A stretch of 64,000 nucleotides of DNA, from contig OZ025243.1 of the NCBI GenBank assembly GCA_964019155.1, positions 25,052,444 to 25,116,443 on the forward strand. Reading direction: 5' to 3'. Positions 50,100 through 63,019 of the stretch are shown piece after piece. The stretch comes from Osedax fenrisi (lineage: Eukaryota; Annelida; Polychaeta; Sabellida; Siboglinidae). Position 1 is the first letter of the stretch. The number at the start of each line of letters is the position of its first letter. A program made the translations under genes and the position numbers. The notes under the pieces are model-generated. The model ran no database searches and was not told where the DNA came from. It worked only from the letters and a program-made list of their open reading frames with translations.

Positions 50100-50300
50100 C
50101 ACACCGGTTCGCACACGTTTAACTACCCTACACGTTGCACGTCCACACTTACAGTTAACTATCTCGGCATATATCGCCGAGTAACGCGGCATGGACATGT
50201 CTGTCCGTCTCGACACGTACTAGCCGTATACTATAGTAACGGCGGTGGTACAGCCCGTGGTGTCGCGTGTCACGTGCGAGGTTGTCGGCTTGGTTTCCTA
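50100..50300 (-). promoter_or_regulatory. GC-rich island upstream of cyclin A, possible 5' UTR exon
   Basis: CpG-bearing island about 1 kb upstream of the start codon, with CACGTG near 50269-50274 and a hairpin CTCGGC-7 nt-GCCGAG (50163-50181). On the minus strand it ends in AACT|GTAAGT, a good donor (about 50149-50156). A non-coding first exon of cyclin A is the simplest reading. It could also belong to a divergent gene. Confidence 0.35.
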
Positions 50301-50954
50301 ATCATCAAAGACACAGGTATCTATAGATACATACGTATACCTATTATCGGATTCGATTAAATAGTTAAACGTATACGTAATCGTTAATCGTATTCCACGT
50401 ATAACTATATAAAGTTTATATTATATATTTATATTATAAACTCGGTAATATATCCTATAGGTATATATATATAAATATATATGTGTATTTTTGTATGTGT
50501 GTGTGAATGGGTGTGTGTGTGTGTATATGTGAGTGTGCGTGTGTGTGTGAACACATGTGTTTATGTTAGCTTGTACTATACATATTTGTGTCATGCACAA
50601 ACATGTTTTCATAGTATTAATGGTATAGAGAACGAGTAGGATATTTATTTATCCGACATATAGGTATGATATTGTACACGATCGTCGATCGATATTGTAA
50701 AATTAAAATAAAAAATAAAATAATTGAATTATGAATATATTTATATATATATGCGTATTAGTTTAAATTTGTAATTATGCGTGAAGGTCGATTCAATTAT
50801 AATTTATCGATTTGTATTAAAATAGGTTCAATATTAATGTTAATAAAATACGCGTGTTTATGAAATATACAATATTTTACTTTTATTGGTTATCGTAATT
50901 TATAAGTTTCTGATAAATCCGATAACTATGATACTATTTAATCGTCTACTAATG

Positions 50955-51007
<53 letters not shown>

Positions 51008-51629
51008 TTAGTATCAATAACTATATAATGTGTATTGTGTATGTTCACAAATATTCGTTAGTTGGCATACATTATATGCCAAACATTACATACATATGGG
51101 TTAAGTAATAGTAATAATATCGTATACGATAATATATATATTATTATAACCCCATTCATATATATATATAGGTATTTGTGAATGTGATAATTTATTTTAT
51201 CATTGATTTTACAGTGTGTTCGTAATTAATGAATATTCTCCAAAGTAAATTAAATTATTAATATACAAATAGGCAGTATATTGGCAAGACCTCCGATAAC
51301 CTCGAGGTTATATATCCTATAGGAAGTCTTGATATTGGCTAAGAGAAAGTAAGGCAATAATGTAATTCGCTTGTAATACGGACACCCTAGATAAATCCTC
51401 GAATATAAACATTATTAACACCAAACATCACCATTTTGTGGGCATCGATTTAATATAGAGTTGTACTTACTGCAGATAATTAATAATCATATCGACATTT
51501 ATTTATCATTTATATGGAGATGTACACCGTAACAAAATCGATCGGTACTTTATAAAATACCACTCTATATGATATTGGTTATTCGTTTTGACCAATCATT
51601 GAAAGCTTGAAAACTGGTAAAGTTTGTTC
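50301..51629. other. Intergenic, with TG and TA arrays
   Basis: (TG)n-rich segment at 50480-50560 and (TA)n at 50957-51004. No exon seen. Confidence 0.5.
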
Positions 51630-51890
51630 TATAATTGATGTAGTTATGGGTGGTAGAAAGTGTAGGATTTGGGTTTCTTAATATAATAGTTATTAGTTTT
51701 ATATAGTTTTTTATTTTATATATCATTTTTGTTGATCGGCTCTCGTTAAAAGCACTAACAGATGAATTAACATTAGAACGGCTTCTAATGAATATTAGAG
51801 CAATATGGTTATATGTCAAAACTTCATCTCTGTTCCTGGATGGGATAGAAGGACTCCACCAAACTAACAATAACAATAACAATCATTATA
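51630..51890 (+). mobile_element. tRNA-derived SINE (copy 4)
   Basis: The head is poorly preserved (TGTAGGATTTGGGTTTC near 51660). The body is clear from 51734: GATCGGCTCTCGTTAAAAGC, TTAGAACGGCTTCTAATG, ATATGGTTATATG, CTGGATGGGATAGAAGGAC, ACTCCACCAAAC. The tail is (AATAAC)n. The minus-strand ORF over it is spurious. Confidence 0.75.
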
Positions 51891-52572
51891 TACACAATTA
51901 ACTAAAACTGCCAACTAAAAGTCAATAAAATGTAGAATTGAATCGAAGAAAACCCATAACCATGCTATATATATTCATAAATCTATAACCATATCAAAGT
52001 ACTAAAATGCAAAACTACATAAGTAACCACCCTTCAGTGTAGAATACTTACCGGATTTATTACAATCTTTGGTCAACAACAACATATATATTGTGGGTGA
52101 TGGCATGACTTCAATATAAGTAAGGTGATATTCTTTATGATCATGATATGATTAATAGCATATCAATTATATTGATTAGAAATTATTAATAACGAATGGA
52201 AATATATTACTATTTTCATATTGGTAATAGATATATACATTGATGCGATAATTGTATTGTGTGATACATAGAACTAATCTATTAAATACATATTTGAGTT
52301 TTAGTTATTATTACGAGTAAACTAAAATACAATACATTATTCATGATGATATATAGCATATGTTATTTATATTATGTTGCGATGATTTATTTATTTTTCA
52401 ATTATAAATAATTCGTTATACGATAATGATGAATTTCCATATAACATTATTTTTGAAATGCATTTTATTATTTAATAAATACTGTATACAGTTACTACTA
52501 TAGCAGTGATATCACATCGTGGGTTGGTGATGTAATACTAACACGCATCCTCCCATTGTTTACATATTAAAG
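51891..52572. other. AT-rich intergenic DNA
   Basis: No repeat ends or exon seen. Confidence 0.5.
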
Positions 52573-52719
52573 GAATTGTATAATGGACAGATGACCAGAT
52601 GGAGAGGCTACGGTTCTATTTACGCGACGTATCAACTGACCACTGTCCAAGGACAGTTTCCATATGACCATCTCTCCCGCTACAAAAACACACCCTTATA
52701 TGACAAATGCGAGTATTAT
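52573..52719 (+). CDS. Unassigned exon-like open frame
   Basis: An acceptor-like TATTAAAG precedes ELYNGQMTRWRGYGSIYATY and QLTTVQGQFPYDHLSRYKN, then TPLYDKCEYY and a donor-like TAT|GTAATA. The frame stays open to TGA at 52787-52789, so it may instead end there. Composition and amino-acid use look protein-like, unlike the low-complexity frames nearby. I do not recognise the family. Confidence 0.35.
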
Positions 52720-53009
52720 GTAATATATCTATGCCGAAGGATATCGATGTCGGGTATTGCGGAAACTGCTGCGCTAATTAGAGGATGATATAGCGGACAA
52801 CCTAATCAGTGGACCGTGTCGATACACCTAAATACGTGACATGTCAAAAGTCACGTATCACATACACGGGGCTAATATACATATATCATAGTGTGTAAAT
52901 GTATACTTGAATATATGTATCAGTAGTACTAGGACACACACATACATATATATATATACTGGTATTAGAGTGGACTATATACTATATTTCCTCGTGAGTC
53001 ATTCGTTCA

Positions 53010-53131
53010 TCATCTCGGAGTTCTATATTTAGCATCTATCCGTCGATCCAGTTGAATTTCAAGTAGTTTCAATTCGAGTTGACCTATATACAGCGGGCGA
53101 TATATCAACCTCAAGCCATAGCTATTATCAG
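53010..53131 (-). CDS. Unassigned candidate terminal exon
   Basis: On the minus strand GTATATCTACAG precedes DNSYGLRLIYRPLYIGQLEL and KLLEIQLDRRIDAKYRTPR, closed by TGA at 53010-53012. Charged and leucine-rich, in a less AT-rich island. No family is recognised. Confidence 0.3.
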
Positions 53132-53512
53132 CTGTAGATATACAACGAACGTGTATGTTTTTGTTTGTGTGTAGATGTGTGTATGTATGCATAGTATACT
53201 ATATATACTATACATTTATTAATATTCGCATATATTATTATTAATACACGTGTTATGTGTATTATAGTGGAGTATGTATTATAACACAAGTTTCCATTGT
53301 TTTTATATACACGTGTACTTTAGCCTACATACATAATCGAGCCTACATACACATATGGTTTATTATAACGAATTATTAATATTACTATTGCTTCTACAGG
53401 CGTTGTTCAATGGATTGCAAAACATATATGTTTACCCCCTATAGTAGGGAAATAAGTATACATGAGAGCTGGTAGAGATATAGGAGATGTATAGATAATA
53501 ATTCCAAGATAT

Positions 53513-54033
53513 ATATGTAGAAGACATAAATGTAGAATACATATATGTAGAAGACATAAATGTAGAAGACATATATGTAGAAGACATATATGTAGAAGAC
53601 ATATATGTAGAATACATATATGTAGAATACATATATTTAGAATACATATATGTAGAAGATATATATGTAGAAGACATATATGTAGAAGACATATATGTTG
53701 AAGACATATATGTAGAAGACATATATGTATAATACATATATGTAGAAGACATATATGTAGAAGACATATATGTAGAAGACATATATGTAGAAGACATATA
53801 TGTAGAAGACATATATGTAGAAGACATATATGTAGAGGACATATATGTAGAAGACATATATGTAGAAGACATATATGTAGAAGACATATATGTAGAAGAC
53901 ATATATGTAGAAGACATATATGTAGAAGACATATATGTAGAAGAAATATATGTAGAAGACATATATGTAGAAGACATATATGTAGAAGACATATATGTAG
54001 AAGACATATATGTAGAATAAATATATGTCGGAT
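53513..54033. repeat. 15-bp tandem repeat array, about 34 copies
   Basis: Unit ATATATGTAGAAGAC. Early units vary (AATAC, AAATG), later units are almost identical. The 201- and 214-residue open frames on the minus strand (STYMS.. and HICLL..) come from the repeat having no stop in two frames. Confidence 0.97.
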
Positions 54034-54586
54034 ACATATATATGGAGTCACAATATTACCACAATTAACTGTCTTCTAACCGTATATGGTAAAGGGTTAG
54101 AAGATAGTGAATTGTAGTAATATAATGACTCACTTATCTCTATTGATAACTCTATTGATAACTCTTAACCTCTCGTTAACTCCGCTATGTACCCATGTTA
54201 CACCTAATGCACCTATTACACCCATCACACCTATCCTACATGTATGTATGTATATGTGTGTGTATGTGTGTGTATGTGTGTGTATGTGTTGTGTATGCAT
54301 TGCACACTATTCACTGAACAGTAAGTACTGGTACATGTAACTAATCTAAGTGTGTTATCCATATAGATATGCATTCGTGCTGTATTATAATATAGTATAT
54401 ATATAGGTAAGAAACTCATTTATGTGTGTGTAATAAACTATAATATAATTACTATTTATATATTAATGATAGCACAATAATAAACATGCTTATATATATA
54501 TCACAGTTTTAGAATTCGTGTTTTGAAATACCTTCAACAGCGAATATTCAAATTACTCTTGTGATAATTGATGATGGATATTATAT
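54034..54586. other. Intergenic between repeat arrays
   Basis: Short direct repeats (GATAACTCTATTGATAACTC) and TG runs. No gene. Confidence 0.45.
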
Positions 54587-54587
54587 A

Positions 54588-54649
<62 letters not shown>

Positions 54650-54680
54650 GTGTATATGTGTGGGTGTGTACATGTCTGTT

Positions 54681-54717
<37 letters not shown>

Positions 54718-54718
54718 A

Positions 54719-54778
<60 letters not shown>

Positions 54779-54794
54779 TGTGTGTGTGTGATGT

Positions 54795-54835
<41 letters not shown>
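54587..54835. repeat. (TA)n and (TG)n compound microsatellite
   Basis: TA array (54587-54648), TG-rich array (54700-54790) and a second TA array (54806-54835). The Cys/Val/Tyr/Ile open frames across it are artefacts. Confidence 0.95.
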
Positions 54836-54841
<6 letters not shown>

Positions 54842-55351
54842 TGTATTTTTATATACATGTATGTATACTATGATCACATATTACTATATTTAAGTAAGGT
54901 ACATACATATATACACACACATACACATATATACACATATATACACTCTATATATAAATACATATATGTGTGTGTGTAATTGAACACACGTCAACTTATT
55001 GACGAAATTTCGATATACACATTCTTTACTGTATGATATGAACTGTGATAAATGATAAGATACGAGCTACACACACACGCACACACACACGCACACACAC
55101 ACATGCTCTCACACACTCACACGTATATATTACCCCCTCTGACTATATTACCACCCATTACTGCGAGGGTTAACGTTTCTGGTAACATATAGACCCTGCA
55201 CCGGTATGTGCTAGCAGACAATAGTCATATATAACTATAGTCATAGATTGTATTATCATGTTGAATATATATAGTCATAGTGTATATATGCATTGTGTAT
55301 ATAACTAGTGATTATATTATATATTGTAATTATCTATAATGATCTATTTTA

Positions 55352-58300
55352 TTCATGTCACTACTTGTGGAATTACATGTGGCATTACTAGTGTTATTAC
55401 TTGTGGCATTACTTGTGACACTATTAGTGTTATTACTAGTGTTATTACTTGTGGCATTACTTGTGACACTATTAGTGTTATTACTAGTGTTATTACTTGT
55501 GGCATTACTTGTGACACTATTAGTGTTATTACTAGTGTTATTACTTGTGGCATTACTTGTGACACTATTAGTGTTATTACTAGTGTTATTACTTGTGGCA
55601 TTACTTGTGACACTATTAGTGTTATTACTAGTGTTATTACTTGTGGCATTACTTGTGACACTATTAGTGTTATTACTAGTGTTATTACTTGTGGCATTAC
55701 TTGTGACACTATTAGTGTTATTACTAGTGTTATTACTTGTGGCATTACTTGTGACACTATTAGTGTTATTACTAGTGTTATTACTTGTGGCATTACTTGT
55801 GACACTATTAGTGTTATTACTAGTGTTATTACTTGTGGCATTACTTGTGACACTATTAGTGTTATTACTAGTGTTATTACTTGTGGCATTACTTGTGACA
55901 CTATTAGTGTTATTACTAGTGTTATTACTTGTGGCATTACTTGTGACACTATTAGTGTTATTACTAGTGTTATTACTTGTGGCATTACTTGTGACACTAT
56001 TAGTGTTATTACTAGTGTTATTACTTGTGGCATTACTTGTGACACTATTAGTGTTATTACTAGTGTTATTACTTGTGGCATTACTTGTGACACTATTAGT
56101 GTATTACTAGTGTTATTACTTGTGGCATTACTTGTGACACTATTAGTGTTATTACTAGTGTTATTACTTGTGGCATTACTTGTGACACTATTAGTGTTAT
56201 TACTAGTGTTATTACTTGTGGCATTACTTGTGACACTATTAGTGTTATTACTAGTGTTATTACTTGTGGCATTACTTGTGACACTATTAGTGTTATTACT
56301 AGTGTTATTACTTGTGGCATTACTTGTGACACTATTAGTGTTATTACTAGTGTTATTACTTGTGGCATTACTTGTGACACTATTAGTGTTATTACTAGTG
56401 TTATTACTTGTGGCATTACTTGTGACACTATTAGTGTTATTACTAGTGTTATTACTTGTGGCATTACTTGTGACACTATTAGTGTTATTACTAGTGTTAT
56501 TACTTGTGGCATTACTTGTGACACTATTAGTGTTATTACTAGTGTTATTACTTGTGGCATTACTTGTGACACTATTAGTGTTATTACTAGTGTTATTACT
56601 TGTGGCATTACTTGTGACACTATTAGTGTTATTACTAGTGTTATTACTTGTGGCATTACTTGTGACACTATTAGTGTTATTACTAGTGTTATTACTTGTG
56701 GCATTACTTGTGACACTATTAGTGTTATTACTAGTGTTATTACTCGTGGCATTACTTGTGACACTATTAGTGTTATTACTAGTGTTATTACTTGTGGCAT
56801 TACTTGTGACACTATTAGTGTTATTACTAGTGTTATTACTTGTGGCATTACTTGTGACACTATTAGTGTTATTACTAGTGTTATTACTTGTGGCATTACT
56901 TGTGACACTATTAGTGTTATTACTAGTGTTATTACTTGTGGCATTACTTGTGACACTATTAGTGTTATTACTAGTGTTATTACTCGTGAGATGACTTGTG
57001 ACACTATTAGTGTTATTACTAGTGTTATTACTTGTGGCATTACTTGTGACACTATTAGTGTTATTACTAGTGTTATTACTTGTGGCATTACTTGTGACAC
57101 TATTAGTGTTATTACTAGTGTTATTACTTGTGGCATTACTTGTGACACTATTAGTGTTATTACTAGTGTTATTACTTGTGGCATTACTTGTGACACTATT
57201 AGTGTTATTACTAGTGTTATTACTTGTGGCATTACTTGTGACACTATTAGTGTTATTACTAGTGTTATTACTCGTGGCATTACTTGTGACACTATTAGTG
57301 TTATTACTAGTGTTATTACTTGTGGCATTACTTGTGACACTATTAGTGTTATTACTAGTGTTATTACTTGTGGCATTACTTGTGACACTATTAGTGTTAT
57401 TACTAGTGTTATTACTTGTGGCATTACTTGTGACACTATTAGTGTTATTACTAGTGTTATTACTTGTGGCATTACTTGTGACACTATTAGTGTTATTACT
57501 AGTGTTATTACTTGTGGCATTACTTGTGACACTATTAGTGTTATTACTAGTGTTATTACTCGTGAGATGACTTGTGACACTATTAGTGTTATTACTAGTG
57601 TTATTACTTGTGGCATTACTTGTGACACTATTAGTGTTATTACTAGTGTTATTACTTGTGGCATTACTTGTGACACTATTAGTGTTATTACTAGTGTTAT
57701 TACTTGTGGCATTACTTGTGACACTATTAGTGTTATTACTAGTGTTATTACTTGTGGCATTACTTGTGACACTATTAGTGTTATTACTAGTGTTATTACT
57801 TGTGGCATTACTTGTGACACTATTAGTGTTATTACTAGTGTTATTACTCGTGGCATTACTTGTGACACTATTAGTGTTATTACTAGTGTTATTACTTGTG
57901 GCATTACTTGTGACACTATTAGTGTTATTACTAGTGTTATTACTTGTGGCATTACTTGTGACACTATTAGTGTTATTACTAGTGTTATTACTTGTGGCAT
58001 TACTTGTGACACTATTAGTGTTATTACTAGTGTTATTACTCGTGAGATGACTTGTGACACTATTAGTGTTATTACTAGTGTTATTACTTGTGGCATTACT
58101 TGTGACACTATTAGTGTTATTACTAGTGTTATTACTTGTGGCATTACTTGTGACACTATTAGTGTTATTACTAGTGTTATTACTTGTGGCATTACTTGTG
58201 ACACTATTAGTGTTATTACTAGTGTTATTACTTGTGGCATTACTTGTGACACTATTAGTGTTATTACTAGTGTTATTACTTGTGGCATTACTTGTGACAC

Positions 58301-59829
58301 TATTAGTGTTATTACTAGTGTTATTACTTGTGGCATTACTTGTGACACTATTAGTGTTATTACTAGTGTTATTACTTGTGGCATTACTTGTGACACTATT
58401 AGTGTTATTACTAGTGTTATTACTTGTGGCATTACTTGTGACACTATTAGTGTTATTACTAGTGTTATTACTTGTGGCATTACTTGTGACACTATTAGTG
58501 TTATTACTAGTGTTATTACTTGTGGCATTACTTGTGACACTATTAGTGTTATTACTAGTGTTATTACTTGTGGCATTACTTGTGACACTATTAGTGTTAT
58601 TACTAGTGTTATTACTTGTGGCATTACTTGTGACACTATTAGTGTTATTACTAGTGTTATTACTTGTGGCATTACTTGTGACACTATTAGTGTTATTACT
58701 AGTGTTATTACTTGTGGCATTACTTGTGACACTATTAGTGTTATTACTAGTGTTATTACTTGTGGCATTACTTGTGACACTATTAGTGTTATTACTAGTG
58801 TTATTACTTGTGGCATTACTTGTGACACTATTAGTGTTATTACTAGTGTTATTACTTGTGGCATTACTTGTGACACTATTAGTGTTATTACTAGTGTTAT
58901 TACTTGTGGCATTACTTGTGACACTATTAGTGTTATTACTAGTGTTATTACTTGTGGCATTACTTGTGACACTATTAGTGTTATTACTAGTGTTATTACT
59001 TGTGGCATTACTTGTGACACTATTAGTGTTATTACTAGTGTTATTACTTGTGGCATTACTTGTGACACTATTAGTGTTATTACTAGTGTTATTACTTGTG
59101 GCATTACTTGTGACACTATTAGTGTTATTACTAGTGTTATTACTTGTGGCATTACTTGTGACACTATTAGTGTTATTACTAGTGTTATTACTTGTGGCAT
59201 TACTTGTGACACTATTAGTGTTATTACTAGTGTTATTACTTGTGGCATTACTTGTGACACTATTAGTGTTATTACTAGTGTTATTACTTGTGGCATTACT
59301 TGTGACACTATTAGTGTTATTACTAGTGTTATTACTTGTGGCATTACTTGTGACACTATTAGTGTTATTACTAGTGTTATTACTTGTGGCATTACTTGTG
59401 ACACTATTAGTGTTATTACTAGTGTTATTACTTGTGGCATTACTTGTGACACTATTAGTGTTATTACTAGTGTTATTACTTGTGGCATTACTTGTGACAC
59501 TATTAGTGTTATTACTAGTGTTATTACTTGTGGCATTACTTGTGACACTATTAGTGTTATTACTAGTGTTATTACTTGTGGCATTACTTGTGACACTATT
59601 AGTGTTATTACTAGTGTTATTACTTGTGGCATTACTTGTGACACTATTAGTGTTATTACTAGTGTTATTACTCGTGAGATGACTTGTGACACTATTAGTG
59701 TTATTACTAGTGTTATTACTCGTGAGATGACTTGTGACACTATTAGTGTTATTACTAGTGTTATTACGTGTGGCATTACTTGTGACACTATTAGTGTATT
59801 ACTAGTGTTATTACTCGTGAGATGACTTG
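55352..59829. repeat. 48-bp higher-order satellite, about 92 copies
   Basis: The 48-bp unit consists of four related 12-bp monomers: GTTATTACTAGT, GTTATTACTTGT, GGCATTACTTGT and GACACTATTAGT. Copies are almost identical over 4.4 kb. Two single-base deletions (near 56101 and 59796) shift register, which is why the very long open frames break there. Frames of up to 1230 residues exist on both strands because the unit has no stop in several frames. Equal openness on both strands and the deletions argue against coding. Confidence 0.98.
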
Positions 59830-60470
59830 TGGCATTACTTGTTAAACTACTTGTGGCATTACTTGTGGAATTAATTGTGTCACTACTTATGACACTTTTG
59901 TGGCATTACTTGTGACATTACTTGAGGTATTACATGTGTAATTACTAGTGACACTTCTTGTGTCATTACTTGTGGCATTACTAGTGACATTACTTGTGGA
60001 ATTACTTGTGGCATTTATTGTGGCATTACTTGTGTCACTACTTATGACACTACTTATGGCATTACTGGTGGCATTAATTGTGGCATTACTTGTGTCACTA
60101 CTTATGATATTACTTTTGAAATTACTTGTGGCATTACTCGTGGCACTACTAGTGACATTACTTGTACCACTACTTTTGTCATTACTTGTGGCATTACTTA
60201 TGATATTACTTTTGAAATTACGTGTGGAATTACTTGTGGCACTACATGTGACACTACGTATGACATTACTTGTGGAATTTCTTTTGGCATTACTTGTACA
60301 ACTACTTTTGTCATTACTTGTGGCATTACTTATGACATAATTTGTGTCACTACTTATGGCACTACTTGTGGCATTATTTGTGGCACTACTAGTGTCATTA
60401 CACGTGGCACTGCTTGTGGCACTACTAGTGACATTAATTGTGGAATTATGCGTGGAAATAATTGTTTCAT
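59830..60470. repeat. Diverged 12-bp monomer field
   Basis: Monomers of type GGCATTACTTGT, GTCACTACTTAT and GACATTACTTGT continue right of the 48-bp array, but without the fixed order of four and with many substitutions. The 130-residue open frame (59948-60340) is a product of this. Confidence 0.93.
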
Positions 60471-60532
60471 TTACTTAGTTTACTTTAATCCCGTGATACT
60501 GTAATAGTAGGGGGAAAATAAACACTTCTTTT

Positions 60533-61090
60533 TTAACAATAAAGTTTCCAATCATCTCGGTCTAGCGTCATTAACAAGAGTTCGTTAAGATTTGTTGATG
60601 TCCATTTATAAATAGTATTTATCCAGTTTAACTTTAGTCATCCTTGTTATCGTTTGCCTTCAGATTTGCCTTGTAGGATTGTTATTGCTAGATAATTGTG
60701 GCGAGTAATGTGACCAAACCTAAGTTTTGGCTTCTCTACTACGGCGAGAAAAGGAACATACTTTCCAACCTATATGGTTTATTCTCGAAATCTCTTATTT
60801 TCTTCTCCATAGGTTCTAGAATAGTCTATGACTCACATCCATATACAAATATCGAGAGAACGAAATATGTGGTTTATTCTCGAAATCTCTTATTTTCTTC
60901 TCCATAGGTTCTAGAATAGTCTATGACTCACATCCATATAAAAATATCGAGAGAACGAAATATTTATATAGTTGTACTTTAAGGTAAAGTTAATCTTTTT
61001 TTAGCTTGCCCATATCTTAGCAAGTCTTACCGTTGCTGCTGTTTCAGTAGTTATACATATTCGTATGTCTCTTTCGTTCGAATCGCATCT
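60533..61090 (-). pseudogene. Decayed LINE reverse-transcriptase C-terminus
   Basis: Read on the minus strand: TETAATVRLAKIW, then LYGCES and TILEPMEKKIRDFENK, then KLRFGHITRHNYLAITILQG and KSEGKR, then NELLLMTLDRDDWKLYC and a stop at 60533-60535. The order LLYGCE.W.L, ..K.R.FE.., GH.TRH..L..TILQG..EGKR and a terminal W.. pattern is that of non-LTR retrotransposon RT tails. Several in-frame stops and frame changes and a 95-bp duplication show it is dead. Confidence 0.82.
60776..60965. repeat. 95-bp tandem duplication inside the LINE remnant
   Basis: The segment beginning GGTTTATTCTCGAAATCTCT at 60776 is repeated at 60871 almost exactly (TACAAATAT versus TAAAAATAT). It duplicates the LYGCES..KIRDFENK region, so it arose after insertion and frame loss or causes it. 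Confidence 0.93.
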
Positions 61091-61150
61091 GTGATATTAC
61101 TTGTACACATGGCATAGAATTAATTGTGGCATTACTTATGTCAATATTAC
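61091..61150. repeat. Isolated 12-bp monomers beyond the LINE remnant
   Basis: GATATTACTTGT, AATTAATTGTGG and CATTACTTATGT continue the monomer pattern on the far side of the LINE. Confidence 0.7.
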
Positions 61151-61419
61151 CAAACGTATATTCACAAGTATAAAGTAGGTTAAATGTATGATTTTTAATT
61201 GTATTAAATTCTTAAATACTTAATTTTGTAATAAATATCAACACTAAAACACACACATACCCATACACACACATACACACACACATATATATATACACAT
61301 ATATATGTCAAGCATACAATCACATACATATGTATATCATACACGCACACAATCACACACTATTCACATATTGTATTAATTAAGTAATACATACGATAAT
61401 AGATTGATTACACTAAAAG
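61151..61419. other. AT-rich spacer with CA tracts
   Basis: ACACACATAC-type tracts at 61249-61350. No gene. Confidence 0.5.
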
Positions 61420-61474
61420 TAGCGTCTATGGTTACGAGCGGATATTGAACTACATCATCCTAATGGAGGAGGAG
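61420..61474 (+). CDS. Unassigned candidate internal exon
   Basis: Between CACTAAAAG and GAG|GTAACT the frame reads SVYGYERILNYIILMEEE, entered with one base of a split codon and left in phase 0. Short, with no family recognised. The reverse strand has a stop. Confidence 0.3.
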
Positions 61475-61737
61475 GTAACTAGGTACCATTTCACTGAAAT
61501 CTATTAGCATTTCATAACCGTTATGTAACACTACTGTGTTATGTAATACTGATGTGCGATGCTAATGCTACTTCGCACGCGATATTCGATAATGGTATAG
61601 TCACTGGCAGACATTTATTATAGAATATATATTTATATATAGATTTATACATTTTTATAAACTATGAATATATGAGTTAAATACATACCTATTCTTCATT
61701 ATACATGAAATGTATATGCAATGTGTATACATACATG

Positions 61738-61781
<44 letters not shown>

Positions 61782-62027
61782 GAAGAGATGCTATTTACGC
61801 GTATAACTCTATCGTGTATCGTGTGTTATATAACATATCGTAAGGTACAACCCACGTCAGGTACATCAGGTACATGTATCGATCATCTCAGCTCCGGAGA
61901 GGGGAGCCTATAGGCGAGGGTATACCCCACCCACACCTGTTCATTGTTATGGCGGGAGGTCTGGCTTGCTTTGGGTGCTTGTTATAGTTGTTAATTTGTT
62001 ATTATTGTTCTATTTAATTACTAAATA

Positions 62028-62068
<41 letters not shown>

Positions 62069-62141
62069 ATAGAGAGAGAGAGTAATTTGTAATCTTTAAA
62101 TATAGATGGATTATTGACGAATACCCTAGAAATAATCAGGT
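61475..62141. other. Intergenic with TA arrays
   Basis: (TA)n at 61740-61780 and 62029-62067, then GAGAGAGAGAG. A mixed-composition patch at 61850-61980 has no clear frame. Confidence 0.45.
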
Positions 62142-62420
62142 TTAATCAAGTTTATTCCGATTACATTTGTAATATACATCAGTAAGGGCTACGAGAGTAG
62201 CGGTGGTGGCTCGATATCCCCGGCCACGCCCACAATGCCCGGCGGCGGGTTTAGAGAGTAATTCATAATTGCAATTAACTTCCGGTCGTGCTAAGGCATC
62301 GCGTTTGGAGAACGCATTAGCCGCTAAACAATGCACGGCGGTGTCAGTTTGTTTGCGCCGGTATACCGGTTATTGTTCCCGTTGTAGGACGCGACGCATG
62401 CGCGTATCGTACACACATCA
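62142..62420 (-). other. GC-rich island with open frames on both strands
   Basis: On the minus strand, after GTGCATTGTTTAG, ANAFSKRDALARPEVNCNYE and LLSKPAAGHCGRGRGYRATT run to GAT|GTATAT or to TAA at 62142-62144. On the plus strand LTSGRAKASRLENALAAKQC and CLRRYTGYCSRCRTRRMRV are also open. Either could be an exon. I cannot choose the strand or name a family. Confidence 0.3.
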
Positions 62421-63019
62421 ACATAAGTCACGTGATAAAGTACTGACACAATTATCAAGTATAATTATTCGATTACGTAATTTGTATATTACGTAACTTC
62501 TAGTTAATTACGTAATATAATATTAATATTTTATATATAATGTAATACCTAACTTGTAGTCAATAAATTAATATGTACTGCGTAGTGAATTATGTATATA
62601 TCGTGTATTATGTAATATATAAGGAATATCGAGTCAATTATATTATATCATGTATATTCTTATGTATGTGTATCATATATGATTCTGAGACGATACCATA
62701 ATATTAGTCGATGTCGGAATATTAGTTTATTATGTAATACATATTTGATTGTGTAATCATTAATTTATTAGTGTATTATCTCCCCGCTTTATGTAATTAT
62801 TTACTGTATTACGTAATTCATCATCAAAGATTTCGCGAAGCATCCTTAGCATCATTGTTATCGCGTTGATCGCTACGTATTATCTACTATATCTAATATT
62901 GAATGTATGTGTGTGAGTGTATGAGTGTGTGAGTGTATGAGTGTGGTGTATAGTGTACTACGTTAGTTAGGGTATACAGATTATTATAGCCCCTAAAGGA
63001 GTAGACCCCCCATTGGGAC

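Noticed and set aside
53407..54051. Repeat proteins STYMS.. and HICLL..
   Set aside because: Product of the 15-bp array, open in two frames of one strand.
55339..59825. Very long open frames (up to 1230 residues) on both strands
   Set aside because: They arise because the 48-bp unit lacks stops in several frames. Frames are open on both strands, and single-base deletions at about 56101 and 59796 shift them.
55352..59829. CRISPR array
   Set aside because: Units are contiguous, with no unique spacers; this is a tandem satellite in a eukaryotic genome.
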